A stretch of 64,000 nucleotides of DNA from Shinisaurus crocodilurus (lineage: Eukaryota; Chordata; Lepidosauria; Squamata; Shinisauridae), in NCBI GenBank assembly GCA_021292165.1, contig CM037879.1:17073525-17137524 (forward strand), given 5' to 3'. Position 1 is the stretch's first letter; each line of letters starts with the position of its first letter. Shown in pieces: positions 44,540-56,944 of this stretch. Under the pieces are notes generated by a model. The model was not told the origin of the DNA, did no database searches, and saw only the letters and a program-made list of their open reading frames with translations. The position numbers and the translations under genes were made by a program.

Positions 44540-44769
44540 ACTGAAAGATAGCTAATGTAATGCCAGTTTTTGGGAAAGATCTAAGAGGGACCTCAGACTT
44601 TAAATACTTCTTTGTGTCCTAGGTAGATTGGTAAGAACCATTACTGGAGATTAGAATTTTAAGCATATATAAGAAAAGGCCTTATTGAGGAACTCACCTA
44701 ACTTTTAGAATTCTCTGAAGGTGTCAGCTGACATGTAGACGGGGGTGATTCAATAGCAATTACATATTT
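44540..44769 (+). mobile_element. Old CR1/L3-like LINE, left part
   Basis: Degraded RT coding (KIANVMPVFGKDLRGTSDFK, then GDSIA) that stops at 44769 and resumes at 49686 as AVICFKKAFDAFPP. Joined across the young CR1, the segment reads as the CR1 RT block that ends in KAFD. This relic was therefore the target of the young CR1. Confidence 0.65.
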
Positions 44770-44808
44770 GTAATAATAGCACAACACAACACAACACAAC
44801 AGGAGAGA

Positions 44809-45540
44809 GCACAACAGGAGAGAGGCTCCAGCTGTTTTTGGGACTGTTTTTGGGACTGTGAAAAGGCAAGCAGGCTCCCAGAGAGCGAGCGAACAGAGCG
44901 AGCGAACAGGGAGAGCAAACAGGAGTTTGGCAGCGGAGTAGTACAACAACAAGTGCTGCAAGGGAAAGGCGTGGCCTGAGAGCTCATTCTGTTGAGCAGA
45001 AGCTCCTGCTGACTGCAACTACCTGGGGCTGATTGCAGCTGATTGATTGCAGGAAGTGGGGCTGATTGCAGGGCGTGGCCTGGGAGCTCATTCTGTTCCT
45101 GACTCCCAGCTGAGCAGGAGCACAACAGGAGAGAGGCTCCAGCTGTTTTTGGGACTGTTTTTGGGACTGTGAAAAGGCAAGCAGGCTCCCAGAGAGCGAG
45201 CGAACAGAGCGAGCGAACAGGGAGAGCAAACAGGAGTTTGGCAGCGGAGTAGTACAACAACAAGTGCTGCAAGGGAAAGGCGTGGCCTGAGAGCTCATTC
45301 TGTTGAGCAGAAGCTCCTGCTGACTGCAACCACCTGGGGCTGATTGCAGCTGATTGATTGCAGGAAGTGGGGCTGATTGCAGGGCGTGGCCTGGGAGCTC
45401 ATTCTGTTCCTGACTCCCAGCTGAGCAGGAGCACAACAGGAGAGAGGCTCCAGCTGTTTTTGGGACTGTGAAAAGGCAAGCAGGCTCCCAGAGAGCGAGC
45501 GAACAGGGAGAGCAAACAGGAGTTTGGCAGCGGAGTTCGG
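44809..45540 (+). repeat. CR1 5' tandem monomers, 311-bp period
   Basis: Units start GCACAACAGGAGAGAGGCTC at 44809, 45120 and 45431, exactly 311 bp apart. Units 1 and 2 are almost identical. Unit 3 is partial (about 110 bp) and lacks one copy of each internal duplication (TTTTTGGGACTG and GCGAGCGAACAG). By analogy with L1 monomers this may be the promoter region (inference). Confidence 0.9.
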
Positions 45541-45567
45541 CGGGGGGAGGTCAAGGGGGAGGTCCCT

Positions 45568-45573
45568 AAAAAA

Positions 45574-45628
<55 letters not shown>
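45568..45628. repeat. A run plus CA/TA microsatellite in CR1 5' UTR
   Basis: About 22 A residues followed by about 16 CA units and a short TA stretch, 27 nt before the ORF1 ATG. Confidence 0.9.
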
Positions 45629-45629
<1 letters not shown>

Positions 45630-45654
45630 TCTAGGAAGACAGAAACAGAGCACT

Positions 45655-46683
45655 ATGGAAGGAAAGGACTCAGCAGTGGTGGTGACCTGCAAGGGGTGTG
45701 CAATGTTTGTTTTCCTGCCGGAGATCAACATGGCCTACACATGCAACAAGTGCAAGCTGGTCACGCTGTTGGAAGAAAAGGTCAGAGGACTGGAGCAGCA
45801 AGTGTCAACCCTCAGGAGCATAAGAGAAAGTGAGGAGTTCTTAGACAGAACGGTGGATCTACAGCACCAAAGCACAGTACAGGAGCCAGAAGGGCAACTG
45901 CAGGATGAGGCGGAGTCAGAGACTGCAGAGGCAAGGGAAAATAACACAGGGGGAACTCCCTGGAAAAGGGTGACTGTTAGGAGCAGAAGAACTACAAGAC
46001 ACTCTGCGCCTGTGGAAGCAGTGGAGCTATGGAACCGCTTCCATGTACTTGAGGACGAGAGCAGAGGACAGCCTGCAGAGGACGGATTACCGGGCACCCA
46101 ACGTGACAGTGAGCAAGAGGCTGAGGGTCAGTCAAGTGGAGGAAATCGAACCAAGGCCTACAGCAAGAGGAAGAGAAGAGTACTCGTAGTGGGAGACTCC
46201 CTCCTGCGGGGGATCGAAGCCAAAGTATGTCGCGAAGACCCATGGACTCGCCAGGTGTGCTGTCTCCCTGGGGCACGGATTAAGGATGTGACAGAACAGC
46301 TGCCGAGGCTCATGCAGCCCACCGACACATACCCCTTTCTTCTCTTCCACGTGGGTACAAATGATACTGCCAAGCGGAGTTACAAAGAAATCACGGCAGA
46401 CTTTGAAGAGCTGGGAAGGGAACTCAAGAACTTCGGGGCCCAGATAGTTTTCTCATCCATCCTTCCAGTACTTGGAAGAGGCATAGAAAGGGAAAGAAAA
46501 ATACTCCGAGTGAATGACTGGCTACGAAGGTGGAGCCGACGTGAGGGATTTGGATTCTGGGACCACGGGCTACACTTCCTGGAAGATGGACTGCTGGCAA
46601 AGGATGGGTTGCACCTCACAAGGACTGGGAAGAATGTGTTTGGACACAGCATGAGGAACTTAATCAGGAGGGCTTTAAACTGA
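45655..46683 (+). CDS. CR1 ORF1: zinc finger, coiled coil, SGNH esterase-like
   Basis: An intact 342-codon frame. Residues about 10-45 hold CKGC and CNKC pairs, a small zinc-binding finger. Residues about 40-70 form a short coiled coil (LLEEKVRGLEQQVSTLRS). A charged linker follows, then from about residue 175 an SGNH-hydrolase-like domain: VLVVGDSLLRG (block I with the nucleophile GDS), LPGARI (block II), LLFHVGTNDT (block III, GxND) and a C-terminal KDGLHLTRTG (block V, DxxH). Esterase-type ORF1 proteins are known in CR1 elements. All four blocks look intact. Cytoplasmic RNP role by family analogy. Confidence 0.93.
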   Translation: MEGKDSAVVVTCKGCAMFVFLPEINMAYTCNKCKLVTLLEEKVRGLEQQVSTLRSIRESEEFLDRTVDLQHQSTVQEPEGQLQDEAESETAEARENNTGGTPWKRVTVRSRRTTRHSAPVEAVELWNRFHVLEDESRGQPAEDGLPGTQRDSEQEAEGQSSGGNRTKAYSKRKRRVLVVGDSLLRGIEAKVCREDPWTRQVCCLPGARIKDVTEQLPRLMQPTDTYPFLLFHVGTNDTAKRSYKEITADFEELGRELKNFGAQIVFSSILPVLGRGIERERKILRVNDWLRRWSRREGFGFWDHGLHFLEDGLLAKDGLHLTRTGKNVFGHSMRNLIRRALN

Positions 46684-46721
46684 ATCCAACAGGGGAGGGA
46701 GACATAAACTCGGGGGTACCA

Positions 46722-49591
46722 ATGGAAGAAGGCCTCTATGCCACAATGGAGGGAACAGCTCCAGCGGTGCCCATTGATAGTCTACCACAAAATGTAGGGG
46801 GAAAGTCGGACTATAAAGCACATAGTCTTCAATGTCTCTATACTAATGCCCGGAGTATGGGCAATAAACAAGACGAACTTGAACTCTTGATACATGAGGG
46901 CAGGTACGACTTGATAGGGATAACTGAAACCTGGTGGGATGACTCCCATGACTGGAATACAGCAATTGAAGGGTATAACTTGTTCAAAAGGAACAGAAGC
47001 AACAGAAAGGGAGGTGGAGTTGCACTGTATGTTAAAAATACGTATCTCTGCACAGAGATACAGGAAGAGGAGCTTGGCAGCCCCATTGAGAGCATCTGGG
47101 TTAAAATAAAGGGGGCAAAGAATAAAACGAACATGGCGGTTGGAGTCTACTACCGACCACCCAATCAAGGAGAAGATGAGGATGGAACTTTTGAAAAACA
47201 AATTGCCATTGTTTCAAGGAGGCACAATGTGGTAGTAATGGGAGACTTCAATTTCCCTGATATCTGTTGGGAGACTTATTCAGCCAAACATGGCCCCTCC
47301 AAGAAATTCCTGACCTGTGTTGCTGATAACTTCCTCCTACAGAAAGTGGAGGAAGGAACTAGAGGATCGGCTATCCTTGACCTGATTCTAACCAACAGAG
47401 ACGAGTTAGTGGATAAAGTGGCAGTTTCGGGAACTCTGGGGGAAAGTGACCATGTTATACTAGAGTTCTTGATTCTAACAGAAGCAAAAGCTGAGTGTAG
47501 CCAAACACGTACCCTGGATTTTAGGAAAGCCAATTTTAACAAACTCAGAACAATGATTAGTAAGATCCCATGGCAAGTGACTCTCACGAGAAAGGGAGCC
47601 CAGGAGGGGTGGGAGTTTTTAAAAAGGAAATTTTAAAGGCACAATTGCAAACAATTCCCACAAGGAAAAAAGGCAGAGGGCAACAGAAAAAGCCAATGTG
47701 GCTTCACAATAAACTCAAAGATGACCTGAAAACAAAAAAGGACACGTATAGGAAGTGGAAGGAAGGACAGGCTACAGGGGAAGAGTACAGGCAGGTAGCA
47801 CAGAACTGCAGGAATAGTGTCAGGAAGGCTAAAGCTGAGAATGAGCTAAGGTTAGCGAGGAATGCTAAAAGCAACAAAAAAGCTTTCTTCAGATACATGC
47901 ACAGTAAAAGACAGAAGAAAGAACTGGTGGTTCAACTACGCGATGAGGATGGCAAATTGATAACAGAAGACAAAGAAAAGGCAGAAGTGTTCAATTCCTA
48001 CTTCGGCTCGGTCTTCTCCCAAAAGAGGGTCTATGACCCCCCTGGCAAACCTGAAGTGCAGACTGAAGGGGCAGGATTGCAGCTTGAGATTGATAGGCAA
48101 ATGGTCAAGGAGCACCTGATTACTCTGAACGAGTTTAAATCTCCAGGGCCTGATGAGCTGCATCCTAGAGTAATAAAGGAACTGGCAGAAGAACTCTCAG
48201 AACCACTGTCTATTATCTTTGAGAAATCATGGAGGACAGGTGAAGTGCCAGACGACTGGAGGAGGGCAAATGTTGTTCCCATCTTCAAAAAGGGCAAGAA
48301 GGAGGAACCTGGGAACTATAGGCCAGTCAGTCTGACATCAATCCCTGGGAAGATTTTTGAGCAGATTATAAAGAAGTCAGTCTGCAAGCACCTTGAAAAC
48401 AATGCAGTGATTACTAGAAGCCAGCATGGATTTGTCAAGAACAAATCCTGTCAGACTAATCTGATCTCATTTTTTGATCGGGTAACCTCCCTTGTGGACT
48501 GTGGGAATGCTGTGGACATTATATATCTGGACTTCAGCAAAGCTTTCGACAAAGTGCCTCATGATATCCTGATTAGTAAGCTAGCTAAGAGTGGGCTAGA
48601 TGGAACAACTATCAGGTGGATCCACAATTGGCTAAAGAATCGGACTCAAAGAGTGCTTATCAATGGTTCCTTCTCAAACTGGGGAGAGGTAACGAGCGGG
48701 GTACCACAGGGCTCGGTCCTGGGCCCGGTGCTCTTCAACATTTTTATTAATGACTTGGATGAGGAGGTACAGGGAATGCTTATCAAATTTGCAGATGACA
48801 CAAAGTTGGGTGGAACAGCTAATACTCTGGAAGACAGAAACAAAATTCAAAGTGACCTCGATAGGCTGGAGCGCTGGGCCGAAAACAACAGAATGAAATT
48901 TAATTGGGATAAATGCCAAGTGCTGCACCTAGGGAGAGGAAACCAAATGCAGAGTTACAGAATGGGGGACACTTGGCTCAACAATACTACAAGTGAGAAG
49001 GATCTTGGAATTGTGGTAGATCACAAACTGAATATGAGCCAGCAATGCGATGTGGCTGCAAAGAAGGCAAATGCAATTTTGGGCTGTATTAATAGAAGTA
49101 TAGCTTCCAAATCGCGGGAAGTGATAATTCCCCTTTACTCGGCACTGGTTAGGCCTCATCTTGAGTACTGCGTCCAGTTCTGGGCACCTCACTTTAAGAA
49201 GGACATAGACAAACTGGAGAGGGTTCAGAGGAGGGCAACAAGGATGATAAAGGGACTGGAAACAAGGCCCTATGAGGAGAGACTGAAAGAACTGGGCATG
49301 TTTAGCCTTCAGAAGAGGAGACTGAGGGGAGATATGATCGCACTCTTCCAGTATTTGAAGGGATGTCACACAGAGGAGGGCAAAGATCTCTTCTCGTTCA
49401 TCCCAGTTTGCAGGACACGGAATAATGGGCTCAAGTTACAGGAACCTAGATTCCACCTAAACATCAGGAAAAATTTCCTGACTGTCAGAGCAATAAGACA
49501 ATGGAATCAACTACCTAGGGAGGTGGTGGGCTCTCCCACTCTGGAGGCATTCAAGGTGCAGCTGGACAGACCTCTGGCAGAGATGCTTTGA
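46722..49591 (+). pseudogene. CR1 ORF2: endonuclease plus RT, one frameshift
   Basis: The first frame (46722-47636) carries the APE-type endonuclease: TNARSMGNKQDELELL, GITETWW, GVYYRPPN, VVMGDFNFPD and SDHVILEF. The second frame (used from about 47625 to 49591) carries the RT: FKSPGPDELHPRVIKEL, NYRPVSLTSIPGK, DFSKAFDKVPHDIL, TSGVPQGSVLGPVLFN and FADDTKL, then the CR1 C-terminal domain. The frames part at an A run (47621-47625) that has five A where the sister copy has six (58700-58705). That one-base loss is the only disabling change I see. Confidence 0.9.
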
Positions 49592-49685
49592 CCTGGATTC
49601 CTGCATTGAGCAGGGGGTTGGACTCGATGGCCTTGTAGGCCCCTTCCAACTCTACTTTTCTATGATTCTATGATTCTATGATTCT

Positions 49686-50445
49686 ATAGCAGTTATATGT
49701 TTCAAAAAGCCTTTGATGCATTTCCTCCCCAAGGTCTACTAAGAAAGGCTAACCCTCATAGGATAAGTGGAGAGGCCCTCTGGTGGATTTGTAACTGGTT
49801 AAAATCAGGAAGCAGAGGGAAGGAATACTCAGTTTAAAGGAGAGACGTTAACAGTAGAAATTACTAGGAAATGATTGAAAATAAAGCAGCAGGTATAATG
49901 CCAGTGCCACTATAAAAATGTAAATATATCATGCTACTACAGAAATTGATGGTGTGCTAAAATGTGGATTAATGTGTGTAGTTCTCCTTGCTCCATCTGA
50001 AAAAAAGATATCCTAGAGCTGGAGAATGTGTAGAAAATGGCAGCTAAAATTATCAGGGAATTGGATCAGTTTCTGTATAAAAAATGGCCAAAGAGGTTGA
50101 GGGTAGGGGTGGACATGGTGAAATGTATGGAAAGCGTAAATAAATATTATTTTCTCTCAAAAACATTAGAACTTTAGGTGGTTCAGTGAAAATGATTGCA
50201 GTAGGTTCAATGAAAATAAAAGGAGGCATTTTTCATGCAACAAATAATTGCCTTATGCAGTTAATTATTATCACAAGATGTAGTGATGGCTGCTAGCTAA
50301 AATGACTTTAAAAGAGGATTCAACAAACTTATGCTGGATAGGCCTATCAGTGATTATTTTGTCATGATATTTACGAATGAAACTTTCACATTCTGAAGCT
50401 ACAAGTAGAGACCTGCCACAAATTGTTGCAGTGTATCCCCAGCCT
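49686..50445 (+). mobile_element. Old CR1/L3-like LINE, right part
   Basis: Resumes with AVICFKKAFDAFPPQGLLRK and GEALWWICNWLKSGSR (RT region following KAFD), followed by degraded C-terminal coding to about 50445. Many stops; much older than the inserted CR1. Confidence 0.6.
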
Positions 50446-50449
50446 GTCA

Positions 50450-50560
50450 GGCAGAGATGGGGAACCTCTGGCCTTCCAGATGTTGGGCTACAACCTCTAT
50501 CATCCATACTGGCTGGGGCTAATGAGTGTTGGAGTTCTCCATCACTGTCCTAAATGGAAT
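50450..50560. mobile_element. hAT-like MITE fragment
   Basis: GAGATGGGGAACCTCTGGCC, CCAGATGTTG, GGCTACAACCTC and a self-complementary GTTGGAGTTCTCC partner: a decayed palindromic element similar to those at 17115 and 61400. Confidence 0.5.
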
Positions 50561-50984
50561 GTTCCTATTTCAGGTTTCAGCTAGCCTGGGACAGGAGATG
50601 TGTAGTGTGGTTCAAGCTTTGCAGTGGAGAAGGAATTTCTGGAGGGGCAAAGGGAAAGGACACTTTTTTTCTTTCCCATCCCCCTGAGACCTTCCCCTGT
50701 TGTGTTGAATGGTGCTAGAGCACTCAAGTTTGCAGCCAACTGAAATACAAAAACTATTTGGTTTTGTATAACTATTCTATCTCAAATATAGTCGTTCTTG
50801 CACTTAAGTATTTAAAGAGGGCTGTATCTCATGCTGTAAATATAAAGCATCAGTAACTAAGTTAATATTCTGAGTAATAATTAATTAAACTTGGCATGTT
50901 TAAATTCTACCTATTTCATAATGTAAATCATCTTTACTACAATGCACATTTTTGTCATTTTAAACCTGGTTTGACTAATCTGAC
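50561..50984. other. Unassigned part of intron m
   Basis: No element recognised. Confidence 0.5.
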
Positions 50985-51365
50985 ATACAGGGCTGGTAAA
51001 GCCCCCCCCCCCCCCGAGCTCTTGTGGTCCTCCCTTTTCTTTTGGTTCAGCTGTGAGGAGGAGTTTGGAAGCTTTTGCTTCTATTTTAGATTAACCGTAG
51101 CTTGTCATATTGTCCAAACCCAGACAAACTGTTCTTAATCCTAACTATGGTTAGTTGAAAAGAGCCAACTTCAAACCATGGTTTATAAAACTTGCTGGTT
51201 TCAACTAACCATAGTTAAGATTCACCGCAGTTCAGGGTTTCACGACATCCTAAATAGTGTTTGTTAATGGTCACACAGGAGGAAGAAGCATGTGAGTGGA
51301 GGGGGAGATTAGGCTTGTTCTTGTAATGCTAAATTGTGGTTTAGCATTATGCACAAATGCAGCCA
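50985..51365. mobile_element. Foldback element (TTTAG..AACCAT family, copy 1)
   Basis: Internal inverted pairs such as AACTATGGTTAGTTGAAA (51143-51160) against TTTCAACTAACCATAGTT (51201-51218), and outer blocks with TTTAGCATT. A C run interrupts it at 51001-51015. Same family as 54655-55440. Confidence 0.55.
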
Positions 51366-53033
<1,668 letters not shown>

Positions 53034-54311
53034 GTTATGAGTAGTAGATATAATCTTTGCCATCTGGCGATAATTATGGCTCACAAGGAGGACCACAGCA
53101 GGCCACAGCAACAGTTTGGTTAAGCTTGGGTTTGTGGAAAATGAGTAGCTAAGCCACTGGCTGGACTGGCAAGGTGAGAGAAAATATGCAAATGAAGGCT
53201 TGAATGGAGAGAGATTGGAGTCCTGATACAGATGAGGGCATGAAACATGGCTGAAGTCTTGCAATGATCAGATTAACACACATGGCCTAACCTAAAGGCA
53301 CAGGAGAGAAACTCCTGAAAAAAAATTGAAACAGCCCTAGAAAAAGGATGGCCTCCACCCAATGACAGGATTAAATCAGAGTCTTAAATTAAATTAATCA
53401 GGTAAGGGGAGCCCACAAAAGGCTTCCCCCTATCAATAACACCCATTCACATATCAAGGGGGCCCAATCTCACACAAAAGACAAGATACCTTCAGCAATA
53501 GGTGCACAAAGAAGATTAAGGTGGCAAGCACTCAACAGGGTGATCAACAGCAATTAAGAACATAAGGGAAACAAAGGAGACCCTTGCCCCTCATGTAGCA
53601 AGGAACTCGGGGAAAGGTATAAGAACTGAGGTTTTAGTAATGAGAATGTGTTTCGGAAGAGAGTCATCCTAAACCGTCTAGCACACTGGTGTGTTGAGAT
53701 GCAGATCTCTTGCTCATCTCCTGCCTCCACAGGAATCCACTGCAGGGACCATCAACAGACAAGGTAGTAACCGGGTCTTCTTTCTCTGACTATCCCTTTA
53801 TTTTATTTATTTATTTATTTATTATATTTATACCCCACCTTTTTTCCTTCAAGGAACCCAAGGTGGCTTACATAATCCTCCTTCTCTCCATTTTATCCTC
53901 ACAACAACCCTGTGAGGTAGGTTAGGCTGAGAGTCAATGACTGGCCCAAAGTCACCCAGTGAGTTTCTGTCCATAGCTACTAGAGCAGAAGGGACTCTTT
54001 TCTCTCTCAGAATTATAGAGTGTGTTTGGGAATAGCGTAAGTGTATTTTGCTGCCTGCAATCATTGGGTTTACTGTAACACCAGAAGTAAGACACTGTAC
54101 CTGCTCTATATTTCATCTTTAATAAACAATTCTTTGTTTCTGACATCAGTGTGCGTGTGTGTGTGTGTGTTTAGTGTTAAAGGGCGAAGTGTGCACTTCA
54201 CCCAGCTGTGCACGTCTTTACCCCAGCCAAAGATCCTAAACCTTTTGCGGGAATGTGGGGTTAGCCTCTCTTCTTTAAGGGAATCTAGCGCCCAGATTAT
54301 CTGTCTTAACA
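53034..54311 (+). mobile_element. Possible solo LTR (different family), low confidence
   Basis: Begins TGTTATGAG and ends TCTTAACA, a TGTTA/TAACA inverted pair. It contains GGTATAAGAACTGAGG (TATA-like, about 53617) and AATAAA (about 54121) followed by a T-rich U5-like stretch and a GT repeat (54149-54171). No 5-bp target duplication is readable, so the ends are tentative. An inverted SINE lies inside. Confidence 0.3.
53793..53968 (-). mobile_element. tRNA-type SINE, 5'-truncated (antisense)
   Basis: The plus strand shows a TTTA tail, ATACCCCACCTTTTTTCC and the complement of the SINE body (GTGAGGTAGGTTAGGCTGAG), ending where CACTGGG starts. It lacks the tRNA head. Confidence 0.85.
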
Positions 54312-54364
54312 CCAACTAATGTGTGTGTTTCCTACTTGACCTTAGCTATTGTCTTTACTTCTAG

Positions 54365-54556
<192 letters not shown>

Positions 54557-54654
54557 TAATGTTCCCAAGTTTTTACAACACAGCCGTAGTCAGTTATGTG
54601 CAGTAAACTGAGAAGAATGCATACTGAAGGGGAAACTAAGTGGCATCGGGCTAG

Positions 54655-55440
54655 TTCAGACATAACACTAAAGTATAATTTAGCATTATGGGAATGAGCC
54701 ACAGTGAACCTTGAGCTCATATGCTCCCCCCTTCATCCTCGGGCATGGCTGCAAGAAGGAGTTCAGGAAAGTTTACTTCCATTTTAGATTAACCACGGTT
54801 TAGATTAACCACGGTCTGAACACGGACACGCTGTGGCTAATTTTAAATATAGCTAGTTGAAACTAGAGATGTGCGCGGAGCTCGATTGGGGGGTGGAAGT
54901 CTGGCGAACTCGCTGGACTTGAACCCCCCCCCCCCAAGCTCCGCTTGCCCTACCTTTTCCCCAGCTCGACTCACGTTCTCGCAAGCCGAGCCAGGGAAGC
55001 CACTTCTGGCTTCCTGGCACTACGTTGTTTACGTAGAAAACGGCCTAATTTGCACAAATTAGGCCATTTTCTATGTAAACAATGTAGCGCCGGGGACCCG
55101 GAAGTCCAGAAAGCGCCTCAGCTGGCACTCGCACTCGGCTCACACGGCGGAAGTGCTGGGCTCATGCGTCGCGAGTCAAGTGCTGAGTGGGTCGCCCATC
55201 CCTAAAAACCAGCTTCATACCATAGTTTATGAAGATGGGTCATTTCAGCTAACCACAGTTAAGATAAACAACAATTTAGGGTTTGGATGACATGCTAAAT
55301 TGCAGTGAATCTAAAATAGAAGCAGAAGCTTCTATTCTGCTTGCAGCCAACTGGAAGAGGGAAGGATGGGGGAGCACATGAGCCTAGTGGGAGGCTAGGC
55401 TCATCCTTGGTTTAGTGTTACATCCAAATGTAATCATATG
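54655..55440. mobile_element. Foldback element (copy 2) with nested palindromic insert
   Basis: The outer arms pair GTTCAGACATAACACTAAAG...GAGCC (left) with GGCTC...GGTTTAGTGTTACATCC (right). Inner arms repeat the AACCACGGTTTAG and CTAACCACAG boxes of the 50985-51365 copy. It is interrupted at about 54865-55205 by a second element. Confidence 0.55.
54865..55205. mobile_element. Nested MITE with central palindrome
   Basis: The ends TAGAGATGTGCGC and (complement) TAGGGATGGGCGA are inverted. The centre (about 55013-55092) is a palindrome around TTTGCACAAA whose 39-bp arms match at about 34 positions. GC-rich and non-coding. Confidence 0.55.
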
Positions 55441-56472
55441 AGAGAGTATAATCTTGTTAAAATAACTTCAAGTGAGTTTAAACATTTTTAAGAATTTGAT
55501 TGGGTTGTTGGCTAACCTCTGGGATGACAGGTATATAACATTTCTTTATAGATACATATGACAGGAATTTGGGTGATGATGTTGATTACGCAACAATGAG
55601 TTTCTAAGGCTGTGTCTGCAATGAGAAATTTTTAGTTTCCATTTTCTGCAGCACATTTGCCTTTAGATGGCTGCTTAGGCCCATGCTCCACTATCTAATA
55701 CATGTTTCCTTTCTTCTTTTTTTAATGCTATGTTCACACACCAAAGGTTACATAGCAACAATTATGCTACTGCTCACAGCGGGCTGGTTTACACAATCAC
55801 CATGGCTTAAACAAGCCACCGTGACTTTTTTTAACCCACGGTGATTGTACAAACTAGGTCAGTATGTTTTACGTCACTCAATTTTGTATTTTCCTGATCT
55901 GCAGCAATTTGCTTGGGTTTGCAGTTTTTTGCAAAGCAGGTGATTGACAGCAGAATGCTATACATGTCTTCTCAGAAGTAAGTCCCATTAAGTTTGATGG
56001 GGTTTACTCCTAGGTAAGTGTGTAAAGGATTGCAGCCTGATAGGATTATCTTAGATATACATCTGATCAATGGAATGAGCAAAGTCATCTGAGCGGTAAC
56101 TAATGGAAAGCCCAGGAGGATACCAACCATGTTAAACGGTGGCCACAGTTTGGGATTAACATGTCATGTCATCATGTGATGTACATTATTGTGGTGAACT
56201 TTAACCTCTCTTCAATTTAAGTGTTTATTGTATGGTTTGTAAATTACTGTTCATACCCATTTATTATGTGGGTATTCCTGCTAAAGGTACAACAAAGGGA
56301 GATTTTAAGAAAGATTTTTTAGTAGGAATGTAGAATATATTTTTATTTTGTTAAAATCAAACATTTCTTTAAAAGTACATTGATCCACAATTGTGTGTGT
56401 GATTTTTCTTTAAGTCTGACTGTTCCTGTTAATACAAATTTAAACAAATTTATAAAATGTTTTATTTCCTAG
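55441..56472. other. Intron o, end
   Basis: Contains a small foldback around 55735-55860 (CAATCACCATGGCTTAAAC and CCACGGTGATTGTA) and an AAGTAAGTCCCATTAAG short repeat at 55940-56040. The rest is unassigned. Confidence 0.5.

Positions 56473-56944
<472 letters not shown>

Larger units (their letters stand above)
44770..49685 (+). mobile_element. CR1 LINE, near full length, with tandem 5' monomers
   Basis: About 4.9 kb: a 5' region of 311-bp tandem monomers, an A run and CA repeat (45568-45622), ORF1 (45655-46683), ORF2 (46722-49591, one frameshift), a short 3' UTR (GGACTCGATGGCCTTGTAGG) and an ATTCTATG tail. It is flanked by imperfect 17-bp repeats (44753-44769 and 49686-49702, 14 of 17 identical). 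A 5'-truncated relative is at 58283-60745. Confidence 0.92.

Noticed and set aside
44809..45540. CRISPR-like or satellite array
   Set aside because: Only 2.3 units of 311 bp with no spacers. It belongs to the CR1 5' region. No CRISPR array exists anywhere in the window.
45295..45731. Minus-strand frames across the CA repeat and monomers
   Set aside because: Translation of microsatellite and repeated non-coding sequence (polyVal/Cys and polyPhe runs).
53034..54311. Firm call of a second LTR family
   Set aside because: TGTTA/TAACA ends and an AATAAA are suggestive, but flanking duplications do not match, so only a low-confidence entry is given.
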